In this document: piece after piece, positions 1 through 8,387 of the stretch
Numbering within the stretch: the first letter of the stretch is position 1
How the letters are laid out: every line of letters begins with the position of its first letter
DNA from: JAZRUF01 sp045636205
GTDB lineage: Bacteria; Bacillota; Clostridia; Oscillospirales; JAAYXM01
Assembly: GCA_045636205.1 (NCBI GenBank)
Contig: JAZTXE010000110.1
Location: 1-29,155 of the forward strand
Direction: 5' to 3'
Length of the DNA stretch: 29,155 nucleotides
Made by a program: the position numbers and the translations under genes
The notes under the pieces: generated by a model
Databases searched by the model: none
The model's input: only the letters and a program-made list of their open reading frames with translations
Told to the model about the DNA's origin: nothing

Positions 1-3000
1 TACCACAGTTGTCTTCCTAAGACCGCTTGGCCTCCGACTTCATTTGCAGAACCCGGAATATACACGGTTCGATTTGTTATGGGTCGTCACAGTGGCTTCT
101 ATCATGTGACATACAGAATTAAGTTTATCCCAGAGGGATATGTGCCGGTGAAGGATATTGATTTCACAAAGCTTGAACTGGTTCCGAGCCAGAACACAGC
201 ATATGTCGGCGAACCGTCGGTGTACATTCGCTCGGTAGCGTATGACTCTGCAGGAAAAGCAATTGATATAAGTAATGCTGAGATTACATACAGCTATAAA
301 AATGCACCGATTCCGGAACAAGCGAGCGTTGATTTTACCAAGACCGCGACCAACGGATACCTTACCGCGGGCGATTATCTACTCTCAGTCAATGCGGCGA
401 CACATATGAGTCTGACCGCTTCAGCGGGTAATTATATGCAGGTAACCGGACTTGCGGAGGATTGGTTTGCATATAAGCTCGGCTCACTCAAAGCCGGTGA
501 TTACACCGGTAAGATTTCAACTGTAGCCTACAGAAGCGGTGCTGCATATAATTTCTATATTGTACCCGAGGGTGACGTGGCTGCAGTAAATGCAGCTCTC
601 GAAACCGCAACGCCGGTTGCGACACTGAACGGATATGAAGCGGGTAAATACTGGCAGAATAATTTTATCCGAGAAGCTAATATTTGCGCTAATCTTCCCG
701 AAGATGGGAAATACATGCTAGTTGGAAGATATGCAAGCGGTTCTGCGTATAACGGGACCCATTATGCTATTTTGATGAAAAATATGAACATAGCTCGTGC
801 AAGCTCCGGCAGCGATGCGGGTGTGGGCGGTGATGTTTCCGCAACGATAGATGCTGGCGGAATGCTTACCGCTGTAAAAAAAGGTATTGGCGAGGTTACT
901 GCGCGTGTATCACTCGGCGGATATGTGCGCGAGGCTTCATGCGGCATCACGGTCGAAGAGCGAAAAGCGGGTGATGAGCTTCCCGTAACAGTGGACCTTG
1001 GTGATTGCGCGGAAAAGGGGCACAGTCAGGACCCACTCCATGCGACCTGCGACACCTGCGGTTGGCAGATTAATCTGGCGGCAGGTTCGGAAGAGGAGTA
1101 TATAGAAGAAAAATACCTCGATAAAAATGGTCTTGTAGTAAAGTTTAAGGATACGACGAATGATTATCTGTCTATAGACATTCCGGTAAATAAGGGCGGA
1201 TACTATCAGGTAGAGCTTACATATCCGCGCTCAAGCGAGGAGTTAAAGGGAAGCTGGCACGGTGCACGCGTGGGCAGAGACGGCGGCTCCGGCGGATGGG
1301 TTTCGCTTGCGCAGTCGGGAAATGACAGAGCGCAGTATGGCGGATTAACGGTTGTGTCCGGTATGACGTTTATCCCGACGGGTACGTTTACGTTAAATCT
1401 CTATGCGGACTTTACCACTACTTTGGCACTTGCGCGTGTGCGTCTGGTCCCGGTAAATGTTCAAGCGGGAAGCATAACGATTAGCACAGCATCCGAGATT
1501 CCTGAAATGAACGTCAATACTTCGAGATTAGCATATATAGATGCAGCGTTTAACGGCTCTGCAATACGCAGTGATTTGGTTGATATGCGTGTGAGCTCTG
1601 GGGACGAAGATATTGCAACAGCACAGATGAGATATTCATCCGACAACACAAGCCGCACGGTGGAAATTTCCACACATGAGGTCGCAAGTACTACTATCAA
1701 AGTTGAAGCTCTTGTGTATGGTCAGTCTGTAGGTGAGCTCAATATTCCTGTGACAGTTAAGGAGCCGAGTGTAGCGAGCGTTAAAATCCTGTCCGATGCA
1801 CTTATGGTAAATGTTAACTCGGATGGAATGCAGCTGCGAGTGGAGGGTACAGACCCGCTCGGTGCTGCTATAGGTATTACAAACGGGCAGATTGTATGGG
1901 AAAGCAAGAATGCGGAAGTTGCAACTGTTGACGCAAATGGTTGGTTAAAGCCGGTATCTGCCGGTGAGGTTGAGGTAGTTGCAACCGTAAATGCATATGG
2001 TTTTGAACAGGTGGTTTCAAAGAAGTTTTCTGTGCGTGACGGTAAAATTAAGCGTAGCTTCTTTACAGATGAGAAAGTAGAAAATGCACTTGAGAATATT
2101 TCGAAATATTCCTGGGCGAAGAGGCAGCAGTCGAGTGCAATAGTTGAAGCGGATAAGTTTGTTGAACTTGGCGCGGATTACCTGTGGAAGTCTGTTACCT
2201 CTGCAGATTTGCCGAGAAGTACATATGTAGGTTACTTTGCGGACCCCGCAAGTGAATGCTGCCGCTTCTGCAATACAAATCTTGTTGAATTAACCGCAAA
2301 TAAATATCCGTGGTTAATTGATCCAGTAAACAAGCCGTGGCAGGTTCAGTGCCCGAATTGCCGACGCACTTTCCCGTCAAATGACTTTGCAAAGTTCTAT
2401 GAACTCGGCATAGGCGAGGACGGTTCATTCAGCCGTGACCTTGCACTTGCTAAAAATGAGGAGCTTGTAAAGAGTGGTCATAAGGGATACCTGACCAATA
2501 CCCGCAATCCGGAGATGGACGAGCATATAAATCTGGAAACCGGAGAACTTGTAAACGAAGGTGTTCACAACTGGGGCGTTGACGACGGTTGGGGTTATAT
2601 AAACGGGAAAACATATGTCGGAAACAATGTAGTAAGACCGGCGTATGATTCATACATCGCATACTACAACCACTGGGCGGTCTGGTACGGCGGTATAGTT
2701 GAGGATGCGATAAATGCTCTTACCACTGCCTATGTTCTGACCGATGATCCGAAATATGGCAGATTAGGTGCAATACTTACCGACCGCATTGCGGACATTT
2801 GGCCGACTCTTAATTATGAGAAATTCGGCGGTGGCTGGTTCTCGAATATACTTGACGGCAAAGCGGTTGATAAGATTTGGTCCACCGGTCTTGCAAGCAG
2901 CTATGCAAAGGCATATGATGCATTCTTTAATATGTATGATGACCCGCAGGTAGTAGAATTCCTGCAGAAAAAGAAGCAAGAGTATTCCGCGTTGGGAGAT

Positions 3001-6000
3001 AAATCCTCACCTGAGGCACTGCGCCAAAACTGCGAGGACGGAATTCTGCGAGAGAACTTCAAATCTCTGAAAAACTCTGATTTGCTCGGAAACTTCGGAT
3101 ATCATCAGCTTACGGCGGCGGTAACTGCAGTGGTTATGGACAATGCCCCGGAAACCGAGGAGATTATAGAGTGGGTTTTTGCCAACGGACACAACATTGG
3201 CTCAGCTTCGGGTGAAAACACCGGCGGAAATATGTGGAGACAGATATTTACTCTGGTTGACCGCGACGGTATGGGTAATGAAGCGTCACCCGGATATAAC
3301 GGTATCTGGGTAAATCAGATAGGTAAGATTGCGGATGTTCTTACAGATTACGGTGTAGTGGATGAAAAGTATGATTTATACAAGAATCCGCTTGTTCGCA
3401 AAATGTTTGATACTCACATGCGCCTTACCCTGGTTGGGCGTTCTGCTCCGCAGATAGCAGATACCGGTTCGTTTGCGAAGGATTTGACCTGCCTGAGTCC
3501 GGATATATATGTACGTGCATATAAACTTACCGGTGAGCCGAGATATGCTCAGTATGCATATTTCTTAAACGGCAATACTGAAAAGGGATTGAAGTACGAT
3601 ATTTATACCAAGGATCCGGAAAGTCCTGAACGCGAAATTCGCAAGGCAATATCCAAGTACGGCGAGTACGACGGATTTAACAAGAGTGACCAGCTCGCAG
3701 GATACGGCTTCTCCATCCTGCGCGGCGGTGACAGAGTGGAAAGTACCAATGCCGAGAATGCCCACAATACACTTTATGACTACTGGATGTATTACGGATA
3801 TTCGGGTAAATACGGAACACATAGCCATGAGGACCCACTCAATATCGGTATAGATGCATACGGAGTTTACATGTCCGCTGAATTCGGTTATCCGTCAAAC
3901 TGGGGAAAAAGAACAACGGATACAATTTTGGCGCACAACACAGTTCAGATTAACGGAAAAGAGCCCGAAGGCATTGGTATGGTAGACGGCAGACCTGCGT
4001 ATCCGATGCATTTTGATGATTCTGGTATTGTAAAGGTAATGGATGTGGACGCAGAAAATCACGCATATACGGTTGCATCCAAATACCGCAGGACGTTGAT
4101 TGCGGTTGAAGCATCTGATGAAATAAGCTATGCAGTAGACCTGTTCAGGGTAAACGGTGGAAATCAGCATATATACTCCTTCCATCCGGTATCTGAAGAG
4201 GTTTGCGAAATGACAGGACTTGAGAGTATGGTAGAGCGTGGTGGAACATACGCGGGTAAAAATGTTATGTTTGGAGCGACAACTTCAATGAAGGAGAATG
4301 TGGATTCGCATATCACAAGCATCCGTGAGGACTATGATCCGGATTCGGTTGTATCCGTCGATTACCGTATCATGGACTTCAGAAACTATCTGCACAAGCC
4401 GATGGATTTGCATCTGCGCGTCACCATGCTCGGTGCGGATGAACTTTCGGATTTTACCTTGGGTAAATTCCAGACTCCGCGTATAGACAATAATCCTGAA
4501 TGGATGGAAACTCTCTTGGCAAGAAGAAAAGGAACAAACCTCAATTCTCTGTTCCAGACGGTGTTTGAACCGTATGCAGACGAGAGTTATATCTCAACAA
4601 TAGAGCAGGTTCCGGTAAAGCGCGGTGATGTTCAAGTCGGCCGTCATGAAGCGACAGCAATAAAGGTAACTCTTAAAAACGGTCGTGTTGACTATATTGT
4701 AAATACCGAGAATACGGAAATACTCTACCGCGTTGACGACTTGTTTGATTTCCGAGGCTTTGTCGGTGTATATATGCTCGATAAGAGCGGAGAGCTTGTT
4801 TGTGTATACGGAAACGATGCATCGGTTGTCGGGGAAAAGACGGCTCAGGCGGCGATAACCGGAAAGGTTTCAAGCTTTACAGAAGGTAATCGCGTAGAAA
4901 ACGTTATTAACGTGGTTGTCGATGGAGATGTTGACACGGAAAAACTTGCGGGTAAGTGGATTTATGTGGATAACGATAAACAACGTAATGCCGCATACCC
5001 GATTGAAGGCGCAAAGCGTTTGGAGGACGGTACGATAGAGCTTGATATAGGAGATATTACGCTTGTCAGAAATTTAAAAGCAATTGAAGATGGCGAAACG
5101 GTATTTAACTACAATATTGCGCCCGGGCAGACTTTCCGCATACCCATGACGATTTACAATGATACTGCACCGATTGTAACCCCTGTAGCGGATAAATCCG
5201 TCACAGCAGGGAAAACCATGAGCTTTAGGGTTGAGGCGGAAAGCCCTGCAGGACGTGATATTCATATCACCGAGGGTAATTTACCGCGTGGAGCAAGCCT
5301 TAAAGATGGAGTTGTAACATGGACTCCTGACAATAATCAGATAGGCAAATATGTAATAGGCGTTGAGGTTACTGACAATGTGTTCACAAAAATAGTCAGT
5401 GTTCCGGTTACGGTTTTCAGAGCCGCAGGTTCAGTCTCGGATAAGCCGGCGACTGATGACAGTATATCGGATGATATACCTTCCGACAATGGTTCGGGCA
5501 ATAGTTCCGGTGGCGGTGGAGGTGGTGGAGCACCATCCGGCGGAAATTCCGGTAACACCGCAGATAAGGATAATGAAACCGGCGGTGACATTGGCGGCTC
5601 AGATGATGTTGCTACAGGGGATGATGCAATCGATGTCCCGACTGAAAAGTTCATTGACCTGGAAAATCATACCTGGGCAAAGGATGCGATTTACGCACTT
5701 GTTGATTCAGGTGTAGTAAACGGAACGAGTGAGAATACATACTCGCCGGCGAAGAATATCAAGCGCGCAGACTTTGCAATAATGCTTGTCCGTGCCTTCG
5801 GTATAACTGAAGGGGAAAGCGAGAACTTTGCAGATGTAGATGCGTCTAAGTACTATGCAAAGGAACTTCAGCTTGCCAAGGCAAACGGAATTGTCGGAGG
5901 TATCGGCGATAATAAGTTTAACCCTGAGGGTGAAATCACGCGTCAGGATATGATGCTTATGCTCTCTCGTGCACTTGAGGCACAGGGCAAAAAGCTTGAG

Positions 6001-6186
6001 GTGGCGGATGAAAGTGTGCTGAGTCAGTTTGCAGACGCGGCGCAGATTTCAGACTATGCAAGAGAAGCGGTTGCAAGCGTGGTCCAAGTGGGCATTATAG
6101 CGGGTTCAAACGGACGCATTAATCCGCTTAATAAAGCAACAAGAGTTGAAATTGCAGTAATGCTCAGTAGAGTTGTTGTAAAATAA
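1..6186 (+). CDS. Giant SLH-anchored heparinase II/III-family polysaccharide lyase (5' partial)
   Basis: Exported, cell-wall-anchored enzyme predicted to cleave a uronate-containing polysaccharide by beta-elimination. The frame is open from base 1, so the first in-window ATG (79) is internal and the signal peptide lies upstream. Numbering from base 1 (2061 codons visible): beta-sandwich region; Big2-like Ig domain about 270-318; CBM-like beta-sandwich about 350-490; second Big2-like domain about 590-680; catalytic part about 690-1690. The catalytic part holds a small Cys cluster (CC at 753-754, C757, then C784-x2-C787) before the helical toroid, and the heparinase II/III beta-sandwich motif HSHEDPLNI starting at H1274. 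Next come a putative Ig domain about 1723-1808, a Gly/Ser/Asp-rich linker about 1810-1880, and three SLH repeats from about 1884, 1942 and 2009 to the end. The SLH repeats imply non-covalent binding to secondary cell wall polymer. The family call is firm at domain level; the substrate is unknown. The convergent AraC gene and nearby sugar kinase and mutase suggest a glycan-use locus. Confidence 0.85.
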   Translation, partial: YHSCLPKTAWPPTSFAEPGIYTVRFVMGRHSGFYHVTYRIKFIPEGYVPVKDIDFTKLELVPSQNTAYVGEPSVYIRSVAYDSAGKAIDISNAEITYSYKNAPIPEQASVDFTKTATNGYLTAGDYLLSVNAATHMSLTASAGNYMQVTGLAEDWFAYKLGSLKAGDYTGKISTVAYRSGAAYNFYIVPEGDVAAVNAALETATPVATLNGYEAGKYWQNNFIREANICANLPEDGKYMLVGRYASGSAYNGTHYAILMKNMNIARASSGSDAGVGGDVSATIDAGGMLTAVKKGIGEVTARVSLGGYVREASCGITVEERKAGDELPVTVDLGDCAEKGHSQDPLHATCDTCGWQINLAAGSEEEYIEEKYLDKNGLVVKFKDTTNDYLSIDIPVNKGGYYQVELTYPRSSEELKGSWHGARVGRDGGSGGWVSLAQSGNDRAQYGGLTVVSGMTFIPTGTFTLNLYADFTTTLALARVRLVPVNVQAGSITISTASEIPEMNVNTSRLAYIDAAFNGSAIRSDLVDMRVSSGDEDIATAQMRYSSDNTSRTVEISTHEVASTTIKVEALVYGQSVGELNIPVTVKEPSVASVKILSDALMVNVNSDGMQLRVEGTDPLGAAIGITNGQIVWESKNAEVATVDANGWLKPVSAGEVEVVATVNAYGFEQVVSKKFSVRDGKIKRSFFTDEKVENALENISKYSWAKRQQSSAIVEADKFVELGADYLWKSVTSADLPRSTYVGYFADPASECCRFCNTNLVELTANKYPWLIDPVNKPWQVQCPNCRRTFPSNDFAKFYELGIGEDGSFSRDLALAKNEELVKSGHKGYLTNTRNPEMDEHINLETGELVNEGVHNWGVDDGWGYINGKTYVGNNVVRPAYDSYIAYYNHWAVWYGGIVEDAINALTTAYVLTDDPKYGRLGAILTDRIADIWPTLNYEKFGGGWFSNILDGKAVDKIWSTGLASSYAKAYDAFFNMYDDPQVVEFLQKKKQEYSALGDKSSPEALRQNCEDGILRENFKSLKNSDLLGNFGYHQLTAAVTAVVMDNAPETEEIIEWVFANGHNIGSASGENTGGNMWRQIFTLVDRDGMGNEASPGYNGIWVNQIGKIADVLTDYGVVDEKYDLYKNPLVRKMFDTHMRLTLVGRSAPQIADTGSFAKDLTCLSPDIYVRAYKLTGEPRYAQYAYFLNGNTEKGLKYDIYTKDPESPEREIRKAISKYGEYDGFNKSDQLAGYGFSILRGGDRVESTNAENAHNTLYDYWMYYGYSGKYGTHSHEDPLNIGIDAYGVYMSAEFGYPSNWGKRTTDTILAHNTVQINGKEPEGIGMVDGRPAYPMHFDDSGIVKVMDVDAENHAYTVASKYRRTLIAVEASDEISYAVDLFRVNGGNQHIYSFHPVSEEVCEMTGLESMVERGGTYAGKNVMFGATTSMKENVDSHITSIREDYDPDSVVSVDYRIMDFRNYLHKPMDLHLRVTMLGADELSDFTLGKFQTPRIDNNPEWMETLLARRKGTNLNSLFQTVFEPYADESYISTIEQVPVKRGDVQVGRHEATAIKVTLKNGRVDYIVNTENTEILYRVDDLFDFRGFVGVYMLDKSGELVCVYGNDASVVGEKTAQAAITGKVSSFTEGNRVENVINVVVDGDVDTEKLAGKWIYVDNDKQRNAAYPIEGAKRLEDGTIELDIGDITLVRNLKAIEDGETVFNYNIAPGQTFRIPMTIYNDTAPIVTPVADKSVTAGKTMSFRVEAESPAGRDIHITEGNLPRGASLKDGVVTWTPDNNQIGKYVIGVEVTDNVFTKIVSVPVTVFRAAGSVSDKPATDDSISDDIPSDNGSGNSSGGGGGGGAPSGGNSGNTADKDNETGGDIGGSDDVATGDDAIDVPTEKFIDLENHTWAKDAIYALVDSGVVNGTSENTYSPAKNIKRADFAIMLVRAFGITEGESENFADVDASKYYAKELQLAKANGIVGGIGDNKFNPEGEITRQDMMLMLSRALEAQGKKLEVADESVLSQFADAAQISDYAREAVASVVQVGIIAGSNGRINPLNKATRVEIAVMLSRVVVK

Positions 6187-6188
6187 AT

Positions 6189-6222
6189 AATAAGACCTTC
6201 CGATTAGCGGAAGGTCTTATTT
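6189..6222. terminator. Bidirectional intrinsic terminator between lyase and AraC gene
   Basis: A perfect 14-bp stem (AATAAGACCTTCCG) with a 5-base loop starts three bases after the lyase stop codon. The A-rich left flank and T-rich right flank let it work in both directions for the convergent genes. Confidence 0.9.
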
Positions 6223-6242
6223 TATGCAGATTAGCTTAAAAA

Positions 6243-7124
6243 TCAGGAAAGTAGCTGTGCCTTGTACTCTGTAGGTGATACTCTCGTGCGCTGACGGAAC
6301 ATGCGTGAAAAATAATGTATTGAAGAAAACCCCAATGAGTCTGCTATTTGTGTTATTGAGTACTTATTCTCACGCAAAAGAAGTTTTGCCTTTTCAATTT
6401 TTAAGTTGTGGTAATAGTCCATAATAGAAAAACCGGTACGGTTTTTAAATAGGCGTTTTAAGTAGCTTTTGCTGAAACATACGGTCGAGCAGACATCGTC
6501 GAGGGAAAGACTGCCGTGCATATTTTCTGTTAGTAAACGTATTATAGCATCGGTTATCATCTGCTCATTGCGATGCTTAATTGTTGCTGATGAACGCTCC
6601 GTGTTTGAAATTTGTGTGCCCTGACGAATGAGAAGGATAAGCAGTGCTTCAAGGTAAGATTTTAGTAGCTGAGGTGCGCCGAAAGGCGCGGTCTCTGACC
6701 AGGTGAGTTTTGTCTGATATAGAATATCCAAAGGCTCGGCAAAACATTGTTCACCCTCGGCAATAATAAGTTTTAAAAGCTGTTTTTCTTCATCACCAAA
6801 GGAAAGAATTTTTCCCTTGAAGAAATCCATGGGTTTATCTGAACATGCAAAGGATATTATTATTACACGGGCATTACGACTGTTCGCCCAAATGTTATGG
6901 TATTCATTTGGCTTGTGAAAAATCGCTTCACCGCTGCGGAGCTCATAACCGGTGGATTCTGCCATTACGCCGATTTCGCCACTGTCAACATATGCGATTT
7001 CCCAAAAATCGTGTTTTTCACCGGTGAAAAGGAAATCCGGGGCATAATTGAATTTATGCAGTGTTACCAGACCAGAGATGTTAAACGTACAGGGGAGTTT
7101 GGTTTTTACAAAATTGTCAGGCAC
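6243..7124 (-). CDS. AraC/XylS-family transcriptional regulator
   Basis: Predicted one-component sugar-responsive regulator of 293 aa. The N-terminal half (about 10-150) looks like a cupin-type ligand-binding domain, with an EIAYVDSGE stretch and a HKPNEYHNIWAN segment. The C-terminal about 100 residues form the double helix-turn-helix: SLSLDDVCSTVCFSKSYLKR is the first HTH, SITQIADSLGFSSIHYFSRM the second, ending with the typical RVSPTEYKAQL. I place the start at GTG 7124 rather than the upstream in-frame ATG at 7160, because AAAGGAGG lies 7 bases upstream of the GTG. The ATG overlapping the GTG is out of frame. It is divergent from the sugar kinase/mutase pair and convergent with the lyase, so it probably controls that locus. 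The ligand is unknown. Confidence 0.88.
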   Translation of the reverse strand: MPDNFVKTKLPCTFNISGLVTLHKFNYAPDFLFTGEKHDFWEIAYVDSGEIGVMAESTGYELRSGEAIFHKPNEYHNIWANSRNARVIIISFACSDKPMDFFKGKILSFGDEEKQLLKLIIAEGEQCFAEPLDILYQTKLTWSETAPFGAPQLLKSYLEALLILLIRQGTQISNTERSSATIKHRNEQMITDAIIRLLTENMHGSLSLDDVCSTVCFSKSYLKRLFKNRTGFSIMDYYHNLKIEKAKLLLRENKYSITQIADSLGFSSIHYFSRMFRQRTRVSPTEYKAQLLS

Positions 7125-7131
7125 ATAAAAA

Positions 7132-7139
7132 CCTCCTTT
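7132..7139 (-). promoter_or_regulatory. Ribosome binding site fixing the AraC-gene start
   Basis: On the minus strand this reads AAAGGAGG and ends 7 bases before GTG 7124. It supports the GTG start over the longer ATG 7160 version, which would put this site inside the coding region. Confidence 0.75.
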
Positions 7140-7194
7140 GTGTCCTTTTGTGCAAATCAAAGGTCTTTTTATTCAAAGACGAGAGGAGAAGAAT

Positions 7195-7224
7195 TTGTTA
7201 TTCTTATAATAGTACAAATAATAT
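7195..7224 (+). promoter_or_regulatory. Possible promoter of the kinase-mutase operon
   Basis: TTGTTA (7195-7200), an 18-base spacer and TAATAT (7219-7224). A perfect TATAAT at 7205-7210 is an alternative -10 but has no matching -35, which would fit an activator-dependent promoter. Either way the 5' leader is short, with the AGAGGTG ribosome site just before ATG 7248. Confidence 0.4.
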
Positions 7225-7234
7225 AAAAATACAA
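7206..7234 (-). promoter_or_regulatory. Possible promoter of the AraC gene
   Basis: The minus strand carries TTGTAT (7234-7229), a 17-base spacer and TATTAT (7211-7206). The -10 is good and the -35 is poor (3 of 6). It overlaps the proposed plus-strand promoter, as expected for a compact divergent control region. Confidence 0.4.
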
Positions 7235-7247
7235 GAGGTGCAAGTAA

Positions 7248-8369
7248 ATGAATTATCCGATAAATGTTTCTACACCCAGTAGATTATGCCTTTTTGGCGA
7301 ACATCAGGACTATCTTGGGCTGGAAGTAGTAGCGGTTGCGATTAATTTGAGATTTTCAGCATCTGTTACTCCGCGTGATGATTCTACAATAAGAATTATT
7401 ATCCGCGATGAGAGTCTGGATGAGCTCAATATCCAAAACGACAAAGGACTGTATCAGGAATATACGGTTGATTTTTCAAAACCTATTGTATACCGTCATA
7501 AAGAGGATTTTTATCCGAGTACGGTAAATACTCTCCTTAAAAACGGATACAAGCTTCGCGGCTTTGATATAAAGATGGACTCGCAGATACCGATTGGAAA
7601 GGGAATGTGCTCATCGAGTACCATGATTGTTGCGCTCATTAAGGCACTTCTTGAGGGCATAGGTCATCCGGATGCGACAAACCCTGCAAGAATTGCATAC
7701 CTTGCATTTGTTGCTGAAGTTGCAGAGTTTGGAAATCCGGGTGGAATGATGGACCAGTATGCGTCTGCATTAGGCGGTCTTGTTCACTTGAATTTTGAAA
7801 CCGGAAACGCAGTGCCTGAGAAGCTTGACGGAAAATTGGGCGGACGTTTTATCCTGTTCGACTCGCTTGCGCGTAAGGATACGATAAATGTGCTTTCGTC
7901 TTCCAAAATTCCGACTCTTGAGGGGCTTAAGGAGTTAAATCCATACGGCGTTAACAGCATACGCGATTTTGTTCTTGGTAATGCAGATATTGCGCTTGTC
8001 GATAAGCTTGACGAGTTCCATCGTCGCAAGGTTCTTGCCAATATTGATAATTACCGTATCCTTCTTGAAGGTATTGAGGAGCTTAAGAGACCGTGTGTTG
8101 ACGATGAGGAGCTTGGAAAACTTATTTATCGACATCACGTAAATCTGCGTGACGGACTGGGGATTTCAACTGATACTGTTGAAAACATTCTTGATACAGC
8201 TATGCAAAATGGCGCGCTTGGCGGAAAAATAAACGGCTCGGGCGGTGGAGGATGTCTGTTTGTATATGCAAAGGAAGAGGATTGCGACAGAATTCTGCAG
8301 GCGGTTCAGGCGAAGGGATACCCGGGAAAGGTTCTCTGCCAGGATACCGGTGTGCGTGTTGATAAGTAG
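7248..8369 (+). CDS. GHMP-family sugar 1-kinase (galactokinase-like)
   Basis: Predicted cytosolic ATP-dependent kinase phosphorylating a sugar at the anomeric carbon, 373 aa. It has all three GHMP signatures: the galactokinase-like N-terminal SRLCLFGEHQDYLG (about 11-24), the ATP-binding loop PIGKGMCSSS (115-124), and the C-terminal GGKINGSGGGG (325-335). The EFGNPGGMMDQYASALGG segment matches the region carrying the catalytic Asp in galactokinases. It is followed 18 bases later by a phosphohexomutase, so the likely route is free sugar to sugar-1-phosphate to sugar-6-phosphate. It lies divergent to an AraC regulator and beyond the surface lyase. It could be a galactokinase, a uronate kinase or an amino-sugar kinase; sequence alone does not decide. 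The start is supported by AGAGGTG upstream. Confidence 0.85.
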   Translation: MNYPINVSTPSRLCLFGEHQDYLGLEVVAVAINLRFSASVTPRDDSTIRIIIRDESLDELNIQNDKGLYQEYTVDFSKPIVYRHKEDFYPSTVNTLLKNGYKLRGFDIKMDSQIPIGKGMCSSSTMIVALIKALLEGIGHPDATNPARIAYLAFVAEVAEFGNPGGMMDQYASALGGLVHLNFETGNAVPEKLDGKLGGRFILFDSLARKDTINVLSSSKIPTLEGLKELNPYGVNSIRDFVLGNADIALVDKLDEFHRRKVLANIDNYRILLEGIEELKRPCVDDEELGKLIYRHHVNLRDGLGISTDTVENILDTAMQNGALGGKINGSGGGGCLFVYAKEEDCDRILQAVQAKGYPGKVLCQDTGVRVDK

Positions 8370-8387
8370 AAGGGAGATTTAAATTAG

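Noticed and set aside
5337..5716. Two overlapping 105-codon frames on opposite strands inside the lyase gene
   Set aside because: They are shadows of the Gly/Ser-rich linker, whose skewed composition keeps other frames open. The Pro-rich or Met-rich products look non-biological and lack ribosome sites.
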